Source of the DNA: Fidelibacterota bacterium
Lineage (GTDB): Bacteria; Fidelibacterota; Marinisomatia; SCGC-AAA003-L08; JACNLC01
DNA: 32,283 nucleotides
Direction of reading: 5' to 3'
Assembly (NCBI GenBank): GCA_018657495.1
Contig: JABHXA010000024.1
Location: forward strand, 1-32,283
In this document: in pieces, positions 23,695-32,283 of the stretch
How the letters are laid out: the number at the start of each line of letters is the position of its first letter
Position numbering within the stretch: the first letter of the stretch is position 1
The notes under the pieces: generated by a model
The model's input: the letters and a program-made list of their open reading frames with translations, nothing else
What the model was told of the DNA's origin: nothing
Database searches by the model: none
Made by a program: the position numbers and the translations under genes

Positions 23695-26289
23695 TTATTT
23701 CAATAAGATAAGTTTTTGTGTCTGTACGAAATTGGATGCAGACATTTTTACCAGGTATACGCCTGAGGCAAATTCACTTGCATCCCAATTGACTGCATAA
23801 TTTCCAGCAGTTTGAAAATCATTTACAAGTAGATCAACCTGGTTGCCGAGAATATCATAAATGACAATTTGTACATCGGTACCATTCTGGATTGAGTAAT
23901 TGATATTTGTAACCGGGTTGAATGGGTTCGGATATGCCGGATTTAGAGAATAAGTAAGGGGTAATCCAATTACCTCGGCTGAAATAGAATTTCCATTATA
24001 ACCTGCCAGGATATTTGAGGTGATTTCAAAATTACCATCAAAATCAAAGAGATGATCGGATGAAAGAGTTTCATCACCAAAATTGAATATTAGCAGTTTG
24101 TTATTTGTCTGGTGGACTTCCCAATTTTCAGGCAAGTAGTTATTTGTAATAGTCAATTGACCACTGTAATCAACTTCAATTCCGGCAATACTGCCTGGAT
24201 TTTTGACCATAAACTGATTATTTTCAAAATAGATCTCAGAGGAGGAAAGAGGATCATCTCTTGGTACAATAATCCCCAATATGACCTGCACAATATAAAC
24301 TACGTCTATGACATTAACGAGTTCATCTTCATTTGAATCCGCCGCCCAAAGCTGAAATGCATTTGGTACTGTACCAAAAATAAAATTGACTACTTCAACA
24401 ATATCCAATACATCTATGGAAGCATCCTGATTCACATCACTGGTATAGGGGTAGGTGACACAGGAGCCAATAACGGCAACGACATTTTGGGCAAGTGTAT
24501 CAGATAAGATAATATTTTCTATACAAATTTCCGGTCCTCCTGACCATTCACCCTGATTCCATGAGAGGAATGTAAGGGCAGTATCACCGGGGGCAGCTGG
24601 TGGGATTGGTGGAAGATTTGTGGTCATAAAACCAAGTACGATGTTACTTTGAAGATCGATATTGGAAATCCATCCTAAATCTGATGCTCTTCCGCCGTAA
24701 ACTGAGGCAAGGGTTATGACTTCTGGTGAAACCTGAAATTCAAAACCAGCAATCGGCATGGGATTATCCATCATGATGGGGATGACATGATTACTATAAT
24801 CAAGGCTTCCAAATGAAAATGTGGCAAATTCTCCTGTAGGCATATGGGTAACAGTAAATGTTTCACTATCAGTAGCGCCGGAGGCATCGTTTACTGTTAT
24901 GGTAACATCACCGGTTCCACCCCAAAAATTAGTCGGCGTAATAACAACCAACGGCAAATTATCTGTATTCAAATCGAGAAAGGATGAGGTAGTTTCTGCA
25001 AGAATACCAAAACTAAGGTTATCAGGATCAGTAACATTAATCGTCAAATTATAAGGCTCGTTAAATGTCATATTAATGTTGCCGATTGGAGCTAGAATAG
25101 GTGGATCATTAACAGGAGTAACATTAATGGTAATTATAGCACTATCTTCAAGGAGTCCGGCATTGCTGCCATCCGGCATGAGAAAATTACTATCATCAGT
25201 AACAGTATACGATATAAAACCAAATCCAGAAAAATCAGGATCAGGGGTATAAATGAAATCCCCTGAGGTGGGATCTGCCATAACAATTGTTCCTTGATTG
25301 ATTGAATCGATGACAACAGAGTACGTCAAAACATCACCGCCATTTCCATCTGTAGCATCAAATGATATAACCTGGGCGTTATCTTCACTTACTGTCTCAC
25401 TGACATTATTGGCAACTGGTTGATACTGACATGTAGCCGGGACAGTTGCACCAGCATCATAGTTATAGGCTGTATTATCCATACAACCTGTTGTCGGACC
25501 AAATACAAGGGCACCCATCTCAAAATTGGTCACATAGAAATCAAAACCATTCCCCGCATCAATACAGGGACTGGCACCCTGGAGATAGTAGTCAAAAACC
25601 GGGGCTGTGCTGTCTTCAAATAATGGATCCTCGTTCAAATTACCTGTACCGGTATAAACTGAGTCTTCAGGGGACTCAATAGTTGAATAACTGACATTTA
25701 AAAAATTGCTCGCCAAACTGTTTGGTAAGTTATCCCATAAAATGGAATTGGTTATGGTTACAGTAGAATTAACCCTGTCAATGGCGCCAGCAAAATCTCC
25801 CGCTTCGTTATTAGCAATTGTTACATTTGAAAATGAAGTAGTGGCGTTCAGACAATAAACACCGGCTCCCGAGAAATATGCATTATTTTCAGCGATAATC
25901 AAATATTGGAAAGTGGGGTCTGCTCCATGAACATATATGCCGCCACCATTAAAGGCATAACCATTTATTATGGTAAAACCAAAAAGTACGGCGGTATTAT
26001 CCTCGCCGCTATTCAATACAACTGCGCTGCCGTCATTATTTCCGTCAATGATGGTGGTTTCTATTAATGATCCGGATAAATCAGTTACGGGGTCGTAGGT
26101 GGATGTGACGGTAATATTTTTCCCATTGAAGTCAATATTTTCCACATAGGTACCCGGTGCAACAAGAACGACATCACCGTTTGACGCGGCGTTAATTCCA
26201 TCCTGGATTGTTGCTTGATCCGCCGGCACATTGATGGTAGCAGAAAATATCATTGAAATTCCAGTTAATAGTGTAAATAAGTATTTCAT
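23695..26289 (-). CDS. Beta-helix exoprotein with Ig-like, cohesin-like, dockerin-like and type IX sorting modules
   Basis: An 864-residue secreted protein. Signal peptide 1-17; beta-helix about 18-262 (VPADQATIQDGINAASNGDV start); one cysteine repeat (268-287, GCMDNTAYNYD); two cadherin/Ig-like repeats (about 290-392, ending TPVNDPP, and 393-482); a cohesin-like beta-sandwich (about 487-611) with C589 and C610; a dockerin-like pair (about 616-672); another beta-sandwich (about 683-778); and a C-terminal sorting domain (about 780-864) with YPNPFNPVTNINYSI, IYDILGNQV and ASGVYLVKM. AAGGAGTATTAAGG precedes the ATG. The sorting domain implies export by a type IX-like system and surface attachment. 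Its neighbour lacks this ending, so the pair may travel or anchor differently. Confidence 0.88.
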   Translation of the reverse strand: MKYLFTLLTGISMIFSATINVPADQATIQDGINAASNGDVVLVAPGTYVENIDFNGKNITVTSTYDPVTDLSGSLIETTIIDGNNDGSAVVLNSGEDNTAVLFGFTIINGYAFNGGGIYVHGADPTFQYLIIAENNAYFSGAGVYCLNATTSFSNVTIANNEAGDFAGAIDRVNSTVTITNSILWDNLPNSLASNFLNVSYSTIESPEDSVYTGTGNLNEDPLFEDSTAPVFDYYLQGASPCIDAGNGFDFYVTNFEMGALVFGPTTGCMDNTAYNYDAGATVPATCQYQPVANNVSETVSEDNAQVISFDATDGNGGDVLTYSVVIDSINQGTIVMADPTSGDFIYTPDPDFSGFGFISYTVTDDSNFLMPDGSNAGLLEDSAIITINVTPVNDPPILAPIGNINMTFNEPYNLTINVTDPDNLSFGILAETTSSFLDLNTDNLPLVVITPTNFWGGTGDVTITVNDASGATDSETFTVTHMPTGEFATFSFGSLDYSNHVIPIMMDNPMPIAGFEFQVSPEVITLASVYGGRASDLGWISNIDLQSNIVLGFMTTNLPPIPPAAPGDTALTFLSWNQGEWSGGPEICIENIILSDTLAQNVVAVIGSCVTYPYTSDVNQDASIDVLDIVEVVNFIFGTVPNAFQLWAADSNEDELVNVIDVVYIVQVILGIIVPRDDPLSSSEIYFENNQFMVKNPGSIAGIEVDYSGQLTITNNYLPENWEVHQTNNKLLIFNFGDETLSSDHLFDFDGNFEITSNILAGYNGNSISAEVIGLPLTYSLNPAYPNPFNPVTNINYSIQNGTDVQIVIYDILGNQVDLLVNDFQTAGNYAVNWDASEFASGVYLVKMSASNFVQTQKLILLK

Positions 26290-26347
26290 CCTTAATACTC
26301 CTTGTTTATTTCTTATTCATTTGTTAATTGTTAAATTTTTTCGCTGA

Positions 26348-27127
26348 TCAATTAAAAATTTGACCAAAAAATATTCGTACCTCATTTCGATCTGCATCTT
26401 CCATGCCAGATTTTAAATCTCCCTCGATATAGGGAAATGAATATTGAATTTTGAATTGAGTAGCCTCTGTAATATTTATGGAAAATAATAAATCAATATA
26501 TGAGTTTTCATCTTTTTCATTGAAAGTATATGATCTACTGTCCACTTCAACATTTGACAGCCCCTGATAAATATACTCAGTATACTCATGATGACTGAAA
26601 TATGTTGAGCGATGAATACCGACACTTAAGCCGATAAGCCAATAATCAACATGTACTCCGAGGGCTATAGGAAATTCATAAAAACGATAATTATTTTCCT
26701 GTACAAACTTATCAAACTCGGATACCGACTGGTCTGGATCGATCTTGGTTTCCATATCTCCGGCAATTCCATAATATTTAATCCCTGTTGAGAGGTAAAA
26801 TATTCCCAAATTCTTTGTAATATAAAAATTGGCGGCAAACCTGCCATTACTTTTGAGATCGGTGTATGTATAATTGGGATCATCAAATCTGGGCTGGATG
26901 ACCAGATCCGTTCCACCAAGACCAAGTCCACCACTAATTCCTCTACCGGCAAGATAATTCCAGCTCAGTTCAACACCGGTAACATCCATTTTAATATCAC
27001 CGATTTTATTATGGGCCTGGAAATATGTTACACCGGTATAAGTGTACTCAATTTGTGATAAACAGATTGTTGACAAAAATATGAGAGTCAATATATACTT
27101 AAGATGATTCATATAGTTGTATCTCAT
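26348..27127 (-). CDS. Outer-membrane beta-barrel protein
   Basis: A 259-residue protein with a signal peptide. Met6 (MNHLKYILTLIFLSTICLSQ) gives a more typical signal than the annotated Met1, but Met1 sits in the coupling TAATG. The mature part is alternating aromatic/polar beta strands (IEYTYTGVTYFQ, YLSTGIKYYGI, NEVRIFFGQIFN) ending in an aromatic-Asn terminus. It is long enough for roughly eight to ten strands. No enzyme or porin family is recognised. It follows the Ig-repeat lipoprotein with a one-base stop/start overlap, so the two are co-translated and may form a surface complex (inference). Confidence 0.72.
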   Translation of the reverse strand: MRYNYMNHLKYILTLIFLSTICLSQIEYTYTGVTYFQAHNKIGDIKMDVTGVELSWNYLAGRGISGGLGLGGTDLVIQPRFDDPNYTYTDLKSNGRFAANFYITKNLGIFYLSTGIKYYGIAGDMETKIDPDQSVSEFDKFVQENNYRFYEFPIALGVHVDYWLIGLSVGIHRSTYFSHHEYTEYIYQGLSNVEVDSRSYTFNEKDENSYIDLLFSINITEATQFKIQYSFPYIEGDLKSGMEDADRNEVRIFFGQIFN

Positions 27128-29649
27128 TATGGCAAAGTGATGGAAAGGTTATCACTGATGCTTCCAGCAGTTGCAGTGAATGTAGCATCCAATTGACTAT
27201 TTTCAATAGGGTAGGTAAAAATAACTTGAGCCTGACCACTTTCATTTGTGAGATCTGAGGATGGACTAATACTACCGATATTACTCGGGTCTATAGAAAA
27301 ATCAACTTCAAAATTTTCAACGGGATTTGAATTTGAATCCGTGAGTAATACATTTAACAGGATGCTGCTGGTTCCACCATCAGACCCACCTAATTCCCAC
27401 GACAATGAAATATTGGAAGGTGGAGGTGGATCAATAAATTCTACCGTAGTTGTAGCGGGATTCAATAAACCATAGGTAGCCGAGATAGTGGCTGTCCCGA
27501 GGATACCATCTTCTGATAGGAGTGTGGCTGAGGCCGACCCGGTTATATCAGTAATGTCGGATTGTAGAATGATACCAAGATTGGTAGCCCAATTCACTGA
27601 TTTATCAACAAGGGGATTTCCATTAGTTGTTTCTTTGATTTGGACTTGAATGGTATTTGAAGTCAAACCATTGGCTATCATTGTATCATCTTCAGGGGTC
27701 AATGTCAGGGTTATGCCGCGAAAAATGATTGTTTCAGAATCGTCAACCAATTCATTATCAATTGATGTTGCTGTTAAGTGAGCTGTAAAATCCATAAACC
27801 CCGGTTGGCTGGTGAGGATTATGGATGTTTCACCTTCAGGATCAGTAATCAAATCAACTTGCTGTAATTCACCGGGGAATAAACCGGCATCGGTTGTTAG
27901 TCTGATTAAAGCATCAGGTACAGTACCCCCGGTTTCATTAAAAGCTGTAACCATTAATGTATCTGTTGAGATGCCATCACTAAGAATGCTCTCGGCCACA
28001 CCGCTAAATACAATATTGGAGATATTAAGAAGTACAAAAGTAATTTCAAGATCATCTGAAATTTCACCATTACCAAGAATGGCCGTGATCTGACTAAGAC
28101 CACAATCATCCATTATCGATGTAAGGGTTGCTGTGGCAAGTCCAAGGGTATTTGTAACCACCAGGGTATCGATAGTCCCCAAACTGGAACTAAGGAGTAT
28201 TTCCTCGCCAACGATTGGATTCTGAGAGGAGGTTTCCATTAATCTTATGGTAATATCCATAGCGCTCTCACCATCACAATCCATAGATGGTTCTTCCGGA
28301 TCAATAATTTCAAGTGAGATTCCTCGAAACTGAACATCTGCATTTGCAAATATACTGCTGTTACCATCTATCTCAACTGATAGAGTAGATATGACATCGT
28401 TGATACTGATCATGCTCATGAGCTCAAATGATACTTCACCATTCACATCCGTAACACCATTAGAGGAAGAAATAGTACCAAAACTGCTTGCCATATTGAT
28501 ACCAATTCCATCCATGCCGTTACCCGACTGATCTCTAACCATTGCAGTTATGTTGATAAAATCAGAGCCATTGGCAAGAATACTATAATTACTCAGTTGA
28601 AGTGTGATTTCATTTGCATCAGAGCTATCATTTACAATACCAACCTGAGTGGAAGCATTGAGACCATGACCGATATCGGCTGTAACTTGTGCCGACCCGG
28701 CAAATCCGTTGCTGGATAAATATGTTTGACTTATTCCTTCGATGTCCGTCACCGTCTGAACCCCAACATTTCCCATTGTGGAGGACCAGCTTATAGTCTT
28801 TCCTTCAATGGGTCTGGTACTTGTGGTTTCCCTTAATAATACTGTTATTAGGGTGCTGTCATTTTCAGACTCAATTGTCTCAGAACCTGCTGAGACTTCA
28901 ACAGTTATACCGAGATAATTCACTACAGTACTATCATTTATATTTTCGTTATTATCTATCCAGCATCTTAAAAAGGAAGAGATATCGAGGTTGGTTGAGA
29001 TACTATGTAAAATTGTGCGGGCATAACCCGTGGAGTCAGTAAAGGCAATATCGTCTTCAACATATCCGTTATCTGTGGTAAAATTGACGCCAATTTCCAC
29101 AACATCGCCAACGGCGCTTATGGGTCGTGCACTTACCTCAAATGTGGTTTCTCCATCACCCAGCAAAGAAATGCTGCTTGTTGAAAATTGAATGCTTGTT
29201 ATTATTGGGATGACCTTAATACTTACCGTATCTGAAAGAGCACCAGAAACAACATGGATTTCAAAATCGCCATAATTATCCGATGGAGTGCTGTAAGTCC
29301 CGTAAACCAGGCCGTTGGTATCCGATAAGGCATATTCGAGATCATCTGCAAAACTGATGATTCCAGAGGGATTTCCATTATTTGCCCATGGCTCAAACAA
29401 TGCTTTCACCCCCTCTATAGGACTGCCGCTAGCATCAACTATAATTGCCGATACAATACAAGTATCTCCTCCAGACTCCAGCTCAAGATTCGAGGTCATA
29501 AAATTTGTAATAAATAAAGCTGTATCTGGATTTTCCATTGGCAGAACAAATGAGTCTTCATCTGAAGAACATTGATACATCAACATTGCCATTGCCAGGA
29601 TTATAAAAATAATAATAATTTTCTTTGTCACAGTATTATACTTACCCAT
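27127..29649 (-). CDS. Lipoprotein with about eight bacterial Ig-like (Big1/invasin-type) repeats
   Basis: An 840-residue protein. A hydrophobic N-terminus ends in a lipobox-like MLMYQC, with Cys27 as the probable lipidation site, followed by SSDED. The rest is about eight repeats of roughly 90-105 residues beginning near residues 44, 145, 245, 337, 441, 540, 643 and 738. Each has the Big1 pattern of ADG-like and V-x-DxxGxP-like turns followed by TDxxGxAxxxL (for example LTNESGQAQVIF, TDVNGEVSFEL). Such rods hold binding domains away from the surface, as in invasin and intimin, or act as adhesins themselves. It has no C-terminal sorting domain or dockerin pair. It is the first gene of a two-gene unit with the beta-barrel protein. 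Repeat boundaries are by eye. Confidence 0.82.
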   Translation of the reverse strand: MGKYNTVTKKIIIIFIILAMAMLMYQCSSDEDSFVLPMENPDTALFITNFMTSNLELESGGDTCIVSAIIVDASGSPIEGVKALFEPWANNGNPSGIISFADDLEYALSDTNGLVYGTYSTPSDNYGDFEIHVVSGALSDTVSIKVIPIITSIQFSTSSISLLGDGETTFEVSARPISAVGDVVEIGVNFTTDNGYVEDDIAFTDSTGYARTILHSISTNLDISSFLRCWIDNNENINDSTVVNYLGITVEVSAGSETIESENDSTLITVLLRETTSTRPIEGKTISWSSTMGNVGVQTVTDIEGISQTYLSSNGFAGSAQVTADIGHGLNASTQVGIVNDSSDANEITLQLSNYSILANGSDFINITAMVRDQSGNGMDGIGINMASSFGTISSSNGVTDVNGEVSFELMSMISINDVISTLSVEIDGNSSIFANADVQFRGISLEIIDPEEPSMDCDGESAMDITIRLMETSSQNPIVGEEILLSSSLGTIDTLVVTNTLGLATATLTSIMDDCGLSQITAILGNGEISDDLEITFVLLNISNIVFSGVAESILSDGISTDTLMVTAFNETGGTVPDALIRLTTDAGLFPGELQQVDLITDPEGETSIILTSQPGFMDFTAHLTATSIDNELVDDSETIIFRGITLTLTPEDDTMIANGLTSNTIQVQIKETTNGNPLVDKSVNWATNLGIILQSDITDITGSASATLLSEDGILGTATISATYGLLNPATTTVEFIDPPPPSNISLSWELGGSDGGTSSILLNVLLTDSNSNPVENFEVDFSIDPSNIGSISPSSDLTNESGQAQVIFTYPIENSQLDATFTATAGSISDNLSITLP

Positions 29650-29975
29650 TAATTAAACTTATAAAGTTAACGATTAAATATCCCTCAATAAAAGGATAAA
29701 TATCCATATACTCAAGAGAGATAATTGCCAAAAATATCCATCCCTTAATTAAAAGAAATTTGATAAAAAATCTTGTCAAAATAGTCTTTTCTCCAATTGA
29801 ATAAACAGCCTTATTAGTGACCTTAAGATTCACCGTAAAAATAATGTCCATTAATTAAACAGATGTAATTTAAATAAACACTTCTCCTCTGAATGCATTC
29901 CTTATTTCTGTAAAAAAAAGTGAATCTGATGAATTAAGTATAAATAATTTTCAGGGAAATTTTAATATTCACACC
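29650..29975. other. Divergent intergenic region
   Basis: AT-rich gap between the lipoprotein gene and the CCA-adding enzyme gene. It carries a 13-base direct repeat CCATTAATTAAAC (29646-29658 and 29848-29860), the first copy overlapping the lipoprotein start codon. A 69-codon minus-strand frame here lacks a ribosome binding site and is judged spurious. No RNA gene seen. Confidence 0.45.
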
Positions 29976-31397
29976 ATGATGAGGAATATTTTTCAGTTAT
30001 TAGATAAAAATTCCGCTCATTCCAAAATTTTTAAAACGGCTGGTGAGTTGGGTGAATCAATGGGTTATGGGGTCTACCTTGTGGGAGGTTATGTCCGGGA
30101 TTTATTTCTAAAAAGAAATAACAAAGACATCGATCTCATGGTTGAAGGGGACGGTATAAAGTTCGCCGAATCACTTTCCCGGGTTTTGAATGCTGGACAG
30201 GTAGTGATTTATGAAAAATTCAAGACTGCATTTATCCCTTATAACGGGATAGAAATTGAAGTGGCGACTTCACGTACGGAGACATACAACCCACAATCCC
30301 GAAAGCCAGAGGTCAGATCTGCCAGCGTTGAAGAGGATCTCTCCCGTCGTGATTTTACCATCAATGCCATGGCGGTCTCACTGGCTCCTGAAACATACGG
30401 AGATATGGAAGACCCATTTAACGGGATGGATGATTTAAAAGAGGGGGTTTTGATTACCCCCCTTAATCCGGATGATACTTTCAGTGATGATCCGCTGAGG
30501 ATGTTGAGGGCAACGCGATTTTCTGCCCAGCTGGATTTTTCTATTGCCTCCGATATCTACGAGAGTATAATGCGTCAGAAGAATCGACTGAGTATTATTT
30601 CGTGTGAAAGAATAACAGAAGAAATTATCAAAACGCTGCGATCCGATGTCCCAAGTAAGGGGTTTTACTATATGAAGGAAACAGGATTACTCGCCCTGGC
30701 TTTCCCTGAATTGGATGTCATGTCCGGCGTTGAGTTTATAAATGGCAAAGGTCATAAAGATGTATTTATTCACACTTTACAGGTCGTCGACAATGCAGCG
30801 AAATTATCCGATAAGATGGAAATTAGGTTCGCGGCATTGGTTCATGATATCGCCAAACCGGTAACAAAGAGTTTTTCAAAAACCAAGGGTTGGTCTTTCC
30901 ATGGTCATGATGAAATTGGCCGGCGGATGTTGAGGAAAGTTGCCAAACGGATGAAATTATCAAACGAACTTCGAGATTATCTTATGATAATGACAAAACT
31001 TCACTTAAGACCAATTGCTCTGGCAAAAAGTGAAATAAGTGACAGTGCTGTTCGCCGGGTCATGTTTGAAGCAGGGGAATTTGTTGACGATCTAATGATC
31101 CTTTGTCGCGCTGATATCACAACGAAAAATCATCAAAAAGTTAAAAAATATATATCAAACTTTGATCTTGTTGAGAAATTGATGCAGGATGTAAAACTCA
31201 GGGATGAAATGAGATCATTTCAATCACCGGTACGGGGGGATGTCATCATGAATGATCTGAAATTAACTGAAGGACCTTTAGTAGGAAAAATAAAAAAAGC
31301 CATCGAAGAAGCCATACTGGATGGCGAAATAGATAATGATTATGAATCCGCCTACCAATTTATGATAAAGACCCATAAGAAAATGACCTCATCTTAA
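29976..31397 (+). CDS. CCA tRNA nucleotidyltransferase / poly(A) polymerase family with HD domain
   Basis: A 473-residue class II nucleotidyltransferase that adds or repairs the 3' CCA end of tRNAs, or adds poly(A); family members cannot be told apart safely here. The head domain has LVGGYVRD (35-42) and the catalytic DIDL (51-54). Further motifs are RRDFTINAMA (123-132), DDPLRMLRATRF (170-181, nucleotide-binding neck) and the ERITEE helix. The C-terminal half carries an HD phosphohydrolase domain: H265, H289-D290 and GHDEIG (309-314), found in many bacterial members with 2',3'-phosphatase activity. The double ATG at 29976/29979 leaves a one-residue start ambiguity. Standalone gene with broad gaps on both sides. 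Confidence 0.92.
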   Translation: MMRNIFQLLDKNSAHSKIFKTAGELGESMGYGVYLVGGYVRDLFLKRNNKDIDLMVEGDGIKFAESLSRVLNAGQVVIYEKFKTAFIPYNGIEIEVATSRTETYNPQSRKPEVRSASVEEDLSRRDFTINAMAVSLAPETYGDMEDPFNGMDDLKEGVLITPLNPDDTFSDDPLRMLRATRFSAQLDFSIASDIYESIMRQKNRLSIISCERITEEIIKTLRSDVPSKGFYYMKETGLLALAFPELDVMSGVEFINGKGHKDVFIHTLQVVDNAAKLSDKMEIRFAALVHDIAKPVTKSFSKTKGWSFHGHDEIGRRMLRKVAKRMKLSNELRDYLMIMTKLHLRPIALAKSEISDSAVRRVMFEAGEFVDDLMILCRADITTKNHQKVKKYISNFDLVEKLMQDVKLRDEMRSFQSPVRGDVIMNDLKLTEGPLVGKIKKAIEEAILDGEIDNDYESAYQFMIKTHKKMTSS

Positions 31398-31981
31398 TCT
31401 CTGTTATTTATCCATAGGTTAGAGTTTTCGTCGCTTTAATATTGGTAGTTTAACCATAAAAAGACGTTCAATTATTTAATTACCCCATTTACAATTATCA
31501 AGCATAAAGATGTCAGTATATTACGGTTGGTCATAGGTAATATAAAGGCAAAATATCATATGAGAAACCTTTCTGTTGTAGTATAATCATATCTAATTTA
31601 AGAGACTGCCAGGCTTATCCCTGAATGGCTGAATGGCAAATCCCTCTCGGTGGCTCAGCATTTGCTCAGATGACAATCCGGTTATCTTTCCGATACAGAC
31701 AATGTAATTTTATGAATAATACTATTTAATATTTGAAATCTTAAATATCGCTTTTAGGAATATAGGATAAAATTATTTTTAAATCAGGATTAATTCCTTT
31801 TCTTTTAAATCCATTTTGTTTTTACTTTCCCATCTGATTCATGACCATAATTTCACTGAATTAATTGACGAATGTGCGGATGTTCTAATCTTTTCAGTCG
31901 AACGCAACCCAATATTTACGTGAATCAGCGTAAAAATACCGTAACAAAACCAACCTCATATAATGATTTTAGGAGTGTATC
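31398..31981. other. Long intergenic region with a GC-richer island
   Basis: A 584-base gap, AT-rich except for about 31605-31710, which is visibly richer in G and C and contains a repeated GCTCAG and possible GCCA/TGGC pairing. No tRNA, known riboswitch or protein motif is recognised; the only frame in the island is about 35 codons without a ribosome binding site. AGGAGTG just before 31982 is the ribosome binding site of the next gene. Confidence 0.4.
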
Positions 31982-32266
31982 ATGAAGATGACAAGTACCA
32001 CCAATTTAATTGTCACAATCCTCGTATTTTCAATTTCGTTTAGTCAATCCCTTATCGGCACCGGTGCTGATGGACCACTATGGGTTCCAGAAGGTGAAAC
32101 CTACCTCGTGGATGAAGTCCGAACGATTATCAACGGAAACAATAGTTCCGGTTTGATTCAACTTGATGTTAATTCGTCAGATGGTTTTGAACCTGGAGAT
32201 GAAATCTGGACTTCCTACAAAAAACTGGACACTCAAAGAAGTCATGCTGCTTTTTTGTTTAGTTGA
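31982..32266 (+). CDS. Short secreted protein, probably truncated exoprotein N-terminus
   Basis: 94 residues. A signal peptide (about 1-22, ISFSQ end) is followed by GADGPLWVPEGETYLVDEVRT and a GFEPGDEI segment. The pattern resembles the opening module of large surface proteins in this group, where a VxVSSxxGFxxGDE-like segment leads into hundreds more residues. Here the reading frame departs after about residue 80 into TQRSHAAFLFS and stops. A frameshift or deletion is likely, or the gene is a genuine short secreted protein. AGGAGTG precedes the ATG. Only 17 bases follow the stop before the window ends, so downstream coding cannot be checked. Confidence 0.5.
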   Translation: MKMTSTTNLIVTILVFSISFSQSLIGTGADGPLWVPEGETYLVDEVRTIINGNNSSGLIQLDVNSSDGFEPGDEIWTSYKKLDTQRSHAAFLFS

Positions 32267-32283
32267 TTTCTGTATTTCATGAG

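Noticed and set aside
29642..29851. 69-codon minus-strand frame upstream of the Ig-repeat lipoprotein
   Set aside because: No Shine-Dalgarno, no motif, and it overlaps the lipoprotein start. The hydrophobic residues reflect AT-rich codons.
29646..29860. Direct repeat CCATTAATTAAAC as the border of a mobile element
   Set aside because: The enclosed 190 bases contain no transposase fragment or terminal inverted repeats, and the repeat is low-complexity.

Overview
This is an AT-rich bacterial chromosome window of ordinary coding density. It looks like a member of the FCB superphylum, most likely a Marinimicrobia (SAR406)-like or related lineage. That assignment is inference. It rests on secreted beta-helix proteins ending in a Por/type IX-like sorting domain with the YPNPFNP-type motif, GCTD...NYD...DGSC cysteine repeats, dockerin-like Ca-binding tails on five proteins, and frequent TTG/GTG starts. 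No rRNA, tRNA, CRISPR array, complete insertion sequence or phage gene was seen.

Layout. Positions 50-3478 hold a small secreted two-repeat protein (minus) and a secreted CotH-kinase/lamin-tail/dockerin protein (plus). Positions 3479-3874 are a gap with a tiny ORF, an inverted repeat and a good intrinsic terminator. Positions 3875-9292 are a tight plus-strand operon: an MttB-like methyltransferase without pyrrolysine, a MetH-type B12 reactivation protein, a corrinoid protein, a homocysteine methyltransferase, an APC permease and a two-TM small protein. Read together, these could take a methyl group from an imported methylated amine to corrinoid and then to homocysteine, giving methionine without a folate-binding module. 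A frameshifted radical-SAM/SPASM remnant (9292-9559) follows, then a TPR protein with two helix-turn-helix-like segments (9732-11246).

Positions 11467-14331 encode a large beta-helix/cohesin-like/dockerin/sorting-domain protein, followed by epoxyqueuosine reductase queG (14353-15294). A minus-strand cluster (18920 to 15324) encodes a KAS III with an intact Cys-His-Asn triad, an adjacent KAS III homologue in which all three residues are replaced, a small membrane protein and an MFS transporter. A divergent promoter region leads to 19141-21422: a secreted pyroglutamyl-peptidase-like protein with Ser where the catalytic Cys is expected and a dockerin tail, translationally coupled (TAATG) to an isoaspartyl peptidase/asparaginase.

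Positions 21502-29649 (minus) encode two paralogous beta-helix exoproteins, then an outer-membrane beta-barrel coupled by TAATG to an eight-repeat bacterial Ig-like lipoprotein. Positions 29976-31397 encode a CCA-adding enzyme/poly(A) polymerase family protein with an HD domain. The window ends with a short secreted protein (31982-32266) that looks truncated.

Much of the coding capacity is devoted to the cell surface. The most interesting items are the folate-independent methyl-transfer operon, the intact plus dead KAS III pair, the Cys-to-Ser peptidase-like exoprotein, and the recurrent cohesin-like plus dockerin pairing within single polypeptides.
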